DNA from: Branchiostoma floridae
Taxonomy: Eukaryota; Chordata; Leptocardii; Amphioxiformes; Branchiostomatidae
NCBI RefSeq assembly: GCF_000003815.2
Contig: NC_049985.1
Location: forward strand, 356,327 to 420,326
DNA: 64,000 bases
Direction: 5' to 3'
Positions 9,401 to 19,800 of this stretch are shown here, in pieces. The position numbers and the translations under genes are program-made. The notes beneath the pieces are model-generated. The model made no database searches. It saw only the letters and a list, made by a program, of their open reading frames with translations, and was not told the DNA's origin. Numbering within the stretch: the stretch's first letter is position 1; each line of letters starts with the position of its first letter.

Positions 9401-11443
9401 TCCGGTGTTCTTCAAAACTGGGAATTTAGGGACGGACGGTGGTATGTTTTGAAAATGATTGCAATATTTTAAAAATTAAACCCCGTCCATTGATTTGATA
9501 TCTCTAAATACCCTGTGTTCAGAAACAACGGAAATAGGTTCCCCCAGCTTTTACTGAAATTTTCCCTGAAGCAGTGTATATGAAGTACCAACACAACTCA
9601 GACTTAACAAAAAGTCTACAAGATGGTATTTCAGATAAAGATTTCAGAAATTTCAATGCAGGGACTACAAAGAAAATGGTCGAAGACAAAGATGACAACT
9701 ATGCAGAAGATATGTGCCAAATTTGGTGATTTCAGACAAATCTATCTAATTTTCCAGCTATGCCGCTTGGATTATAACAAAATAAATAGAAAAATAAAAT
9801 AAACCAAGTCTGACCTGTTTGAGCTCAGCGTTGCGCCTGAACAGTTTCAGCTGTTTCCGGAGAAGATCGTTCTCGTTGCACATCCGTTCGTTCATGTTCG
9901 TCAGCCTTCGGAGGATTTCGGAGTCGTCCGGCAATCCCGACGACGACTCGGCTCCGCTCGGGCCTGACCCTTGCGTCATCGCGGTTGCCTTGTGCCTGAC
10001 CCCACCTAGCAACGATGACGATTCCCGTGTTGAAGTCTTCGACGTTGATCTTGGAGATCCCAAGGCTTCTGCTGAGCTTTCGTGACTCCTTCTGGGGCTC
10101 AAGACTGGGGTAGTTCCGACACTTGGTTCCTGAACTGTCTGCAGACTCGAAGTAGTGCTTTCTTGCGACGGCGCCGAAAACAACTTAGTTGTGGACCCAA
10201 ACGACGTTTTGTTGCTAAGAGACGTGTCCATATCACTAGATTTTTCCTGAGAGGTCAACTCGGATGGCCCTGAAGAAACCCTTGCTAGAGGAGTATTAGC
10301 ATCGTGCGATTGGTGAGAAGACTGGGACTGTAACGACGGCATCGAAGGGAAATCTCTCGCGAAGGTGTCTCGGCTACGCTCGGCCGAGCCTGCGAACATT
10401 CTGGAAGACGCCGGAGTGGATTCCCTTGTCAAGACGTCGCCCTTTTCTTGAGATTTCTGTGGAGACAGTAGACCGGAGGACGAGGATGTGAGGTAGCCTC
10501 TTGGTAGGGAGTCCCAGGCTTCAAGGTCGTTGGTACAGAGAGTGGAGGGGTAGCGGTCGGACAGCGTGCTGCTGTCACGACGTAGCTGGTCACTTTGAGT
10601 CGACATGGTTCTGCTGTCCCGCCGTAGCTGAGCCAGCATACTGCTATCCCGACGGAGCTGTCCAGACAGCACACTGCTATCCCTGTGGACCTGGTCGGAC
10701 AGCAAGCTGCTGTCCCGGCGGAGCTGACCCCGGTCGGACTGCATGCTGTCATTCCGGTGGAGCTGATCGGACAGCACACTGCTATCCCTCCGGGGCTGAT
10801 CGTTGTCGGACAGCACACTGCTGTCCCGGCGGGGCTGATCGCTTTGGGCTGACATGATACTGCTGTCGCGATGGGGCTGGTCGGACAGCACGTTGCTGTC
10901 TCGGCGTAGCTGTCCGTTTTCGTTCGACAAGGCACTGCTATCTGCGCGGTTTGATAGCACACTGCTGTCCCGTCGGAGCTGATCGCGGTCGGACAGCACA
11001 CTACTATTACGGCGTAGCTGATCACTTTGAGTCGACAGGTTACTGCTATCCCGACGAAGCTGACCGGATAGTACACTGCTGTCCCGCCGTACCTGATCAC
11101 TTTGGGTCGACAAATTACTGCTATCCCGACGGTCGGACAGCACACCGCTGTCCCGGTGGAGCTGTTCACGGTCGGATATGGTGCTGTTATTTCGGCGGAG
11201 CTGGTCGATGTCGGACAGCATACTGCCACTACTGTCCCGGCGAAGCTGTTCGCTGCTTGCTCCCCGCGACCTCTCGCTCTTCGGCGTGGACGTGAACATG
11301 ACCTTGGAAGGTCTCCGACTGGCGGAGTCTTCCCCGCTTTCTGTTAAACGCGAGGACTGTCGGCTGACCGAGGGCGTCACCTGGGGCGTGCCCGAGGGCG
11401 AGATGGTAGACAGGGAGGACCCGGGCTCGAGAGGGCTCGCCAT
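6475..11443 (-). CDS. SPATC1: Speriolin-family protein (SPATC1/SPATC1L relative)
   Basis: Four exons: 11443-9815, 9269-8284, 7956-7745 and 6611-6475. All joins have GT/AG and matching phase, giving 987 residues. The C-terminal third matches the speriolin family: EARLLGEVCHQLEQRVLVSV, then DEKEFLTRKLGRVTATLRLY, HPFFMTDVML, and an end at EDGCSIFLW just before the stop, where SPATC1L proteins end in LFAW. A leucine-rich coiled coil (ILRRLTNMNERMCNENDLLR) closes exon 1, like the N-terminal zipper of mammalian speriolin. Mammalian speriolin is a sperm centrosome protein that binds CDC20; the role here is inferred. The protein is much longer than the mammalian ones because exon 1 holds about 19 serine-rich repeats and exon 2 four 31-residue repeats. 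A minisatellite sits before the start codon and another in the last intron. A noncoding first exon may end at about 11703 (CAG/gtgagc). Confidence 0.86.
6600..7600. repeat. Intronic minisatellite carrying copies of the exon 4 acceptor
   Basis: About 30 imperfect units of 28-32 bp (ggtaacctggggacagaaca type) fill the last intron of the speriolin-like gene. The minus strand of the unit is itself the splice acceptor, ctgtccccag/GTTACC. At about 6760, 6960 and 7135 the unit runs on into degraded copies of the first 40-50 coding bases of exon 4 (GYHDPELLRDTVARL and similar). The array thus begins at the real exon edge at 6611. Confidence 0.88.
8755..9130 (-). repeat. Four coding repeats of about 31 residues
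   Basis: Within exon 2 of the speriolin-like gene, four units follow the pattern R-D-A-x-T-R-R-R-x-R-E-A-S-x-P-x-x-V-x-x-E-S-S. Charged and serine-rich, probably disordered. The DNA period is about 93 bp, a multiple of three, so copy number can change without breaking the frame. Confidence 0.85.
10530..11260 (-). repeat. About 19 coding repeats with RRDSS motif
   Basis: Exon 1 of the speriolin-like gene encodes about 19 tandem units of 11-16 residues such as QLRRDSSVLSD and QPRRDSSVLSDN. RRDSS occurs intact ten times; other units have HRDSS, RRNSS or RRDSN. R-R-x-S is the consensus of basophilic kinases such as PKA. The frame is open throughout. Confidence 0.9.
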
Positions 11444-11445
11444 GG

Positions 11446-11700
11446 TTACAACACTTCCAGTGAAGCTTGGGTTACAACGCCTTTCGTGAACGGTGTGCTA
11501 CAACGCTTTCCGTGAAGTCGCGTCACACCACCCTCCGCGAAGCCTGTTACAACACTTTTCCTGAAGCCAGTAGTGTGCTGAAAGACTTTTCGTGAAATAT
11601 TTTACAACAATTTTCGTCAGGCCTGCTTTACAACACTCACCATGAAGGCTGTTTAACAACTTTTGTGAAGCCTGTGTAACAACAGCTTTCGTGAAGCGCT
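11446..11700 (-). repeat. Degenerate minisatellite next to the start codon
   Basis: Seven to eight loose copies of a unit of about 33 bp (ttacaacacttttcgtgaag) lie directly upstream of the start codon of the speriolin-like gene, in its presumed 5' UTR. The unit nearest the gene abuts the ATG. Confidence 0.7.
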
Positions 11701-11709
11701 CACCTGCGT

Positions 11710-14700
11710 CTTGTTAGGTAGACGTTAGAAGATTTGTTGTGCGCGTTGCTATCTGATATTGTTACGTCACAATAGCTGTTCTCGAACACAACGAAATTAT
11801 TGATACGAGACTTGCTCTTAAAGCTTCCGTCATTCTCTCGTATCTTATAAAAATTGTTGGAAAGGATAGCGTTTGCGCGTTACGGTCACAAGGTAAGCTT
11901 TTTGTTAAACCGAAATCCGAAGCCCTGCATTGAAATCTACGTTTGAAATGACGTAAAGAAAACGCGTCATTGTGGATCGTCACCTACCAACTGTGCTTTT
12001 ACGTTCTGGAACGTCTATCAAATATCACTTGCAGTGCTTGCGGATGGAACATAGTGCACTGCATTTCAAGACAGATATGAGTCGCCATAATCTGTGAAAA
12101 CATATTGCTTTCGCTGGTGTGTTCATATTTCTGTCAACAGCCAATTATCAAAGCTTAGAACTGCGTTAGGATATTAACTGTATGTTATAAATATGAGCAT
12201 TTTTCCCTCGAACTCAATACTATAGGGCGAGCCTGACGTTATAGTATATAGAAGGGAGCATTTCTATCTGACTAGCCTAGCTTGTCGTAATCATCAGGGA
12301 ACACACAGCAAATCTGACTACATAACACGACGAGGGTGATTATCAAGTATGCAGAATGTATCAAGAATTGAACAATTTAAACAAAACCTCCAAGAACTAT
12401 GTTTTTTGTCAATGTCCAAACAACCACAAGAAAAAGAGGAAGTACAAAACGTCTTCAGAAAAGTATGTACATCTTTTATTCTTTACATACTGTCCCAACT
12501 TTCTATCACTATTAACCTTATCTATCACGATATATTTTTTACATTTTTCACTCCATTTTTCTTCTGGATGAAAACCTCCCAAGTCCATATAACATTTCGC
12601 TATGGAAGAAGAACCAATAGACTTTTGAGACAAAGATTGGGATTTTGGGACACAGAAAATTTTACATATAGTGAGGGTCAGTTTCCCGTGCTAGCTCGCA
12701 CAGATGTTGTGTCAACAAACGGTTGGTGAAAGAGATCATTTACTTGATCAGCGACCAGGATTACTTTAAGCATAATATAGCAAGGTCCTAGTGTAATCTT
12801 GGGGTATCCCAACTGCAAGAAATTTATATACTAGTAGTGTTTGGGGTAACCTACTAAGCTCCATAAATCCACCAAAGTTGGAGGTGGTAGAGAAGTTTTA
12901 TGGTGAAGGGTCATGGCATGTTTTAGAACAAAGTCCCTCTCAGGACTTGCGATTGCATGGATTGGATGGTAGATTGGATGGTAAGAGGAGGGGGAGGGGT
13001 GTTGGTGGGTGGATTTTCCAAAAAGTGGGAAAGACTTACACAGGATGCTAAAGAATCAACAACAGAAAATGAAGGAGTGACAGTAGGAAATAAGGCCGAG
13101 AAATCCTTCAAACTTTTTCCTGGAGCACTCTAGACCGATATCTGATGTATGTAATATAATGTATGAAAATATACTGTATGTTTGACCAGTGAAAAATTCA
13201 CCCCCGACATTTGTCTAATATGTACATGGGTCATGATGGGATGTGATGGAAAAGTTGACCATGGAATAAATTTATCTTTCCACAAATGCATGCTGAAAAT
13301 TTTGTTGTTATCAGCAAGAAGAAACCTCAACAACAGGTTCTGACATTTGCACAACTTCTGATATACATTCTTTAGATACAGTATAGATACAGTTGGGGGC
13401 ATTTGATGTCGTTATATTTAAAGGGAAGCAAAATTGAAAAGCCTACGGTTCTGTGTTATTATAATATACTCCAAAGCAAAGTTCTTTTTGTTTTACTCCC
13501 ACAATACTGACGGTTACTCCACAGACGGATTGAATATGACTGTAACTTGAAAACGCCTGCTAACTATCTGATTTCCCTCTAATTTGCCAGAAAATTCCTC
13601 AAAGGCCATTTTCCCAAATTCCATAACTGATTGGACGTGAGAGTCAAATAGTGAGAGTCCTAAACTATAATCTGTAAAACGAGTGAGAACTTGACTTTGG
13701 CGTACATTTAGCATATTTTGTAGTACAGAAGGCTTCTCAATTTCAAGCTTTGTTGTCCTCTAAGCATCTGTAGAATGCACCCGAGGTACAGGAACATTGG
13801 AACAGGAGCTGCTTCAAAACTGGCCTACAATCGGCAAAGAACAATCTCCCCACAGGTGGTTGGACTGGGTTTCCAACAAGAAGAAATCCCTAATTTGACA
13901 TGTTTTGGCAAAATTCTTCCAGTCAACTGGTTTAGGATTTACGGGTAAAACTGGGGGCTGTACATATTCCGAGGAAAACATGTCTTCATGCCATGATTCA
14001 TAAGAACACTATTATATGCCAAAAAGCAGTTACTCAAGCAACTGGATATGATTTTAGAAACAGACATTTCAACTAGCATCCATCAGTTTTCGTCAGTGAC
14101 ACTTAAGTTTTCGTCAGTGACATTGTGTCTGACCGTTTAAAAAATCACATCCAGTTGCCAGAGCAACTGCTTTAGGGCATATCTTATTACCTGGATGTCT
14201 AACCTTCATCAACGAACACTATCATACTTGTAACCTAGCATCTTTTATGTCAAAACCCCAAAACCCATACAGTCTAGTATTTGGCAACCTTAGGGTCAAA
14301 CACATCTGTTGTTGACAGACAAAATGTTATACAATTTCTTACAACAACGTTTATATATATATATATATAATATATCTATTTCTTCTTCTTCAAAAAAGTT
14401 CACTTTGTATTTCATGGCAGAATAGGAAAATTGTTGATTTTTGCATAGAAAATCTACTATTTCATTTCATAACAGACTCAGTTGAGAAAGATCAGTTGGG
14501 TACAAAAGTCTATTTCCTAACTATATGTTCATACAGGTAACTATTGGCCTAACATCTTACATTAGGACTGTCCAGTTTCTTCAAAGCATGCAAGAAGTCT
14601 TCAATGAGAGTTTCCCTCCATAGTTTCACAGTCAGGACTTTCTTTGTTACAAAGATACCAAATGTACAGTTCATACTTCTATGGACAACCCCGATGCAAA

Positions 14701-15080
14701 TAGCCATCTTTGTAAACTCTATAAGTCTTACAAGATTTGGACCTGAAGTCTTCTGGCAACGCAAGAGTTACATGAGCTTAAAACAGCTCATGATGTAACA
14801 GATTCAACAGTACGTTGTTTTCAAAGACTGCATTGGCATTACAGTATCTTATACTATAGAAATTTATACAACAGTTCTATAGGTTGAGCACCGAATGGGC
14901 ATGATGCCTGCAGTACCGCACCTTACCACTAGGGGTCATCGCAGTATACATCTAGTGATTAGGTCATTGTCTGACACAGCCAAAGGGCAGAGATATACAT
15001 CCACAAGGCCGGTAATACTAAGCAGGTGTCCTGAGATTGGCAGAAATGATTTGTTGTCTCCAGGGAAGTTCATGTAAACT
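11710..15080. other. Intergenic, nothing recognised
   Basis: AT-rich sequence between the speriolin-like gene and the repeats at 15.1 kb. Around 14025-14165 lies a copy of a dispersed repeat (AGCAACTGGATATGATTTT with TTTTCGTCAGTGAC) that recurs near 18.66, 37.6 and 55.2 kb. Frames at 12349-12729 and elsewhere have low-complexity composition and I do not call them. Confidence 0.5.
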
Positions 15081-15089
15081 GGCTTGTCA

Positions 15090-15370
15090 CCACATCAGCG
15101 CTGGCCAGCCAATCACAATCTCCCTCCTACTGTTGGAGGGAAAGGTACCAGCCAATCAGGTCGCGGCCTACAGTCAAGAGGCAGCGTGATTGGCTGGTGG
15201 AAATCCTGGTGTCTTTTCCATCCAGCAACAACTGAGTAACTGATTGGCAAGCAAAGGCACCAGCCAATGGCGTTGCAGCCTACAGCCAAGAGGCAAGGTG
15301 ATTGGCTGGTAGCTTTGGCTCCAGCGACAACAGAGTATCTGATTGGCTGACAAAAGCAAGCACTGATGCA
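15090..15370. repeat. Tandem unit with inverted CCAAT boxes
   Basis: Two copies of a unit of about 115 bp, at roughly 15150-15250 and 15270-15365, plus a partial one before them. Each carries CCAGCCAAT and, 40-45 bases on, GATTGGCTGG. That gives at least seven CCAAT/ATTGG pentamers in 270 bases. CCAAT is the NF-Y site, but I see no promoter next to it. Confidence 0.7.
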
Positions 15371-16845
15371 GTGAGAAGGACAAATTGTGGGCCTGGGTTG
15401 TTGACTGACATGTACATGTACAAGTGCCGGGCCTATCCTACGGGATGTTTGTGACTGTCAGTTTGAAGAGTTGAGTGTTGGTGTGCCTCCGTGCTTTGGT
15501 TTGCTGCTGTCCTGTGGTACTACTGGATCTGCCTGTGTGGGGAGGTGGAGTTGTTGCTGCTGTGACTCTGGTTCTTCGCTTCTGAAACAAGAGTCGGAAC
15601 AGGAAACATTTAACAATCATCACGCAACACTGTCCCCTTGGGATGTCTTCCATTGCTGTTGTTCTCCAGTATTAGTTCTTGACTTGACTTTATTCAGATC
15701 CACTTTTAGCTATTACAACAATGTCAAACATTAGTTCTCACTCCAGCTTTACAAGCTTTCTTTCCCACTCATTGTTCGCAAGCCCATGTTGTTAAATTTT
15801 TGTCGATAAATCTCATTCTAAGCATAGGAAAATCACACTCGTGTCATGAAGTTCATATTGTTTGGAAAGAAAGATGTGAAGTTTTTTCCAATCCTGTTTT
15901 TTTTTTTTTCATTTCCGTCCCACTCACTTTTTGGAAGGCCATGTGTTGATTTTCACGATAGCTAAATCTTGTTTTAAGCAATGTGAAATTATGTTCGGAT
16001 TGTTTGGAAAGAAACAATTTTTCCCCCCGGGTAAACAAATTTCCGTCCTGAAATGAAGAGATGGGTAGTAAAGCCAGCGCCAAGCTTGGGGTCCATCCAA
16101 TTCTAGCTTCTGCTTTTTTGATAGTTTCAATGTAGAATAGTCTTGCACCACATTGTAATAGAGAAACATTTGACATTTGACGGGGGTACGAGGTTGACAG
16201 AAACATGGCTAGAAAGCAGCGTGGTTGTAAGGGTTTGCAAGAAACAACATTGTACACACCCTCTGGAACAACTTCAACACAGGAGAGCCTTTAAAAAAAG
16301 CCTTCCATCATAAATGTTGCATACAGCAATGGCATAAGCACGTCATCCTACTACAACAGAAACTACAACATCTTTGCTGACATCATCATAGAATGCTACC
16401 AAAGTTGGCAACCCTTCACAAGGGCTGCACCTGTGCGGTCTATACTAATAAAAAGTTGTCTTGATTTCACAAGACATTCTGTGAGAACTTGGCAGAAGAA
16501 ATAAGACATCTGCAAGTGCAAGTGAACAGAGTGCATGGCAGTGACTTGGTAGTACTGTACTCAGGCAAAGGCATGCATACAAGGAGTCACAGGCGAACAT
16601 GCAATAAGTACAGCACAAAAGCTGCTCAATTTCTTAGAATTTTCTTCAAAACCACAGCAAGTAAATCTTATGGATGCCAGACTTCAAATCGAATGGGAGA
16701 GCGCAAAGAAAGTATGACAGGCAAAATTTCAAAATAGATTTAAATTTTGTTTAAAAAATTGGATCAAAACTTTCAAAATTGATTCAGACTTGAGATTTAA
16801 AGTTTCAAAATAGTCAATAAAAAGGGTATTACAGCTGAAGAGTCT
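15371..16845. other. Intergenic or extended 3' UTR, nothing recognised
   Basis: No coding frame with convincing composition. It may include 3' flank of the ubinuclein gene. Confidence 0.4.
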
Positions 16846-16851
16846 TTTATT
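16846..16851 (-). terminator. Candidate poly(A) signal of ubinuclein
   Basis: AATAAA on the minus strand, 43 bases after the proposed stop codon at 16896-16894. Confidence 0.5.
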
Positions 16852-16893
16852 CTTATATCCAAGAAGTGCAGAAAGTGACTCAAGTGTGGCAGC

Positions 16894-19800
16894 CTAGACT
16901 ATAACTTCAATGAAGGCTATCAAACTAATATGACTTCTACAACTGCACTTCCAGAAGGGAACAGAAATTCCATGTTTGGTTTTTGTTTTTAGGCAAATAT
17001 TGATGCACGAGCTGAAGTCATCCACAAAATGTACTTGCTGCGGCCTCAAAAGTTCGCCAAGCATCCCCAGTGTAGCAAGAGGGGGCTGCGTGAGTAGTAG
17101 AGGAGGTGCAGTGCAGTGCAGTGATAGGAGGAGGAGGAGAGATGAGCCACCTTTGGGCAGACCGCCACCCGAGCCGGGCCGACTCAGACATGCCATGATA
17201 TCTGCGGAGCACAAACACCAGTGAAAACAAGGGAGGACATGAGGGTGCTCTGAAGGCCACTCCTAGTCTATATTATGTTGGTTCTCGGATTTGAATAAAG
17301 AACAACAATGCTCAGGGTTTTCACCAGCAGGGCTCAAAATACTTTTTTCTGCATACCTGCACTGGTGCAAGTAACATTGAAAATTACCTGCACCAGACAA
17401 ATTTTACCTGCACCAGCCTGAATCTAGGAAGCACGAATCATACTAAAATTGTTCAAGAACCATTGCTATTTTTGTACCTTTTGTACACACACTTTCAATA
17501 TAAATTTCAATGCATTCATTTACTTTTGCTTGGAAGTTAGAATCTGTGGTAGAATTTGGAAAAGGGGTTTCTACTGTGTTTTAAGTTCGCAACTGAAACA
17601 ATTCTGTGGTAGACATTGGAAATGCATGGTCAGAATATCATGTGACAGTGACGAGATTACCACAAAAACAATACCAGTAACCACTGTGAATGTTTCAATA
17701 TTTCCAATTGTCAGATTCCAGTTTTCCTCACAGCTCTTTGCTTTCATCTTGACTTTCTGATGAGTTTTTCTTAATACATTTATGCAGTGTACAAAATACT
17801 TTTCTGAGCCAGGTTGCACAGTGTGCAACCTGGGGCAAAAATAAGGTTGCACAACTAAATTTCAAGTTGCACCACCTACAATTCACTAATTTCTGGAAAA
17901 AGAAAAAGGTACAATACAAACATGATTGGCTGATAAGAAACGGAGCTGCCTCGGCCCATTTATTTCTTCCAAGTAAATTAAGAACAAAATCAAGTTCTGA
18001 GGCTCAAAATCTAAGTTGCACCCTGAGTTTAGAAGTAAGTTGCACAAAAGCAAAAAGTGGTTGCAATGTGCAAGTGTGCAAGTGGTATTTTGCACGCTGA
18101 TTTATGTAAACTAACCGAGAACCAATGAACTTAAAGAGAGTGGCCCGAGCACCGTGCATGTCTGGTGTACTCTGTAGCAAGCATGCACCGAGAACACAGT
18201 CTGGAAAAGTTAAGAAGTGATTATGGAACAACAGAAAACTTTCACACTGCAGAAACTGACATGAGCAAAATAAAAGGACTCTAATACAGTAATGGATACT
18301 GCGATTTCACAGAAACATCAAATAGCTAGTTTACTACTGACATTAAGTCTCAAACTTAAAATGAAAACAGCAGTGGTTTCTATTAGCAAAGCATGCAGTA
18401 TATCCACACCATACATTATACTGTGAACAATTGACTTACACAAAATGAGACAAACTTTTCTATTTCATTTTGGTAAACTATTCCAAGTTTAGCTATATTT
18501 GTTAATGCTTAAAATGTGTGTCTGAAGCATTATAACGGTATGGCAAAGCTTTCAACAAAACAAGTACAACACAGACCAAGACATTTCTGCAAAATTCTAG
18601 TGCTCAAGGTTTTACATGTAAGATCAAAGTTCAGGTTGGTAGGTACATTACTCATTGACTATATGATTGGTAGACAGTCAGACATTTCAGACTGCATCCG
18701 CTATTTTTTGTCAGTGACAAAACCAGAATCTGGCATTCAACAAGTATTTTAAGCCACTGGACATAGAAGTCCCATTTGTAGAAGTTCTAGAACACGAACA
18801 CGAACATGGCTTCAGCTTCAGCAAGGAACAACATTGCATCATGCAGTTTTAGGGGGAATGAAGACAATAAGGAACAAAGCAAAGGTGGAAAAATGCAAGC
18901 GCATGCAGCAAGCAATAATTAGGCCTTGGAAATTAATGTTGTATTTCTGATTAGACTGCCCTAAAAATAATCAGGGTCGTTACTCGTAAGCAAGGATGCT
19001 CTCTTTTTAAATGTCAGCTCAAGTCATCCGAAAGATACATTTACATGCATGTACACTGTACTTGACTTTGGTGGGCTGGTTTATATATAACTTTATCTTT
19101 TGCAACAGAAATACGGAAAACATTTTGGAAAATAAATCCTAAACAAAATTTCATCACTCAGATCGAAATCTAATGTTCCTTGTCAGCAAAAGGCTATATA
19201 TTATGGAAGGTTTGTGTACAAACCCCATAATCGAAAACATTTTCATCACTCTGATGTCAGATCAAAATTTTTTATGTCCCTCGTCAGCAGTCAACCCTCA
19301 CAAGGCTAGGGATGCCAGATTTTTGTAGAATAGTCCAAAATATTTTCATCACACAGAGCAAAATTCTATGTTCAAAACCAGCAGTCTAACTCCCCACCCC
19401 CAAAGGCTATGGTCAGAAGGATTCTTCAGAATATTCCAAAACATTTTAATCAGTTACACTCAGATTGAAAATTTTATGTCCCTTGAGAGCAGTCAACCCC
19501 CACAAAAAGGCTAGGGGGAAGGTTTTTGCTAGCCTTGGTCGTGTAAGTTACCAGAAACACAACTTTTTCCCCTAAGCAAGCAAGCAAGCAAGCAGGCAGG
19601 CAGGGCGGCAGGCAGGGCAGCAAAGTCAACAGGAAAAAAAGTCTAACCGTGGTGCCTCCCACTACCAAGGCTTTCAGGGACTGAAACATCAAATTTAATG
19701 CATGAATGACAAACACATAAACATCAATGTAAAAACACTCATCACACGGCAAAAACGTTCGTAATAAAAATCACTAACACATATTCCTGCCATACAGCAT

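Noticed and set aside
12212-12235. actatagggcga, similar to the end of a T7 promoter
   Set aside because: Only the last bases match; the core is absent. Chance or, less likely, vector trace.
12349-12729. 126-codon frame in the intergenic region
   Set aside because: Low-complexity F/I/T-rich composition, no motif, no splice context.
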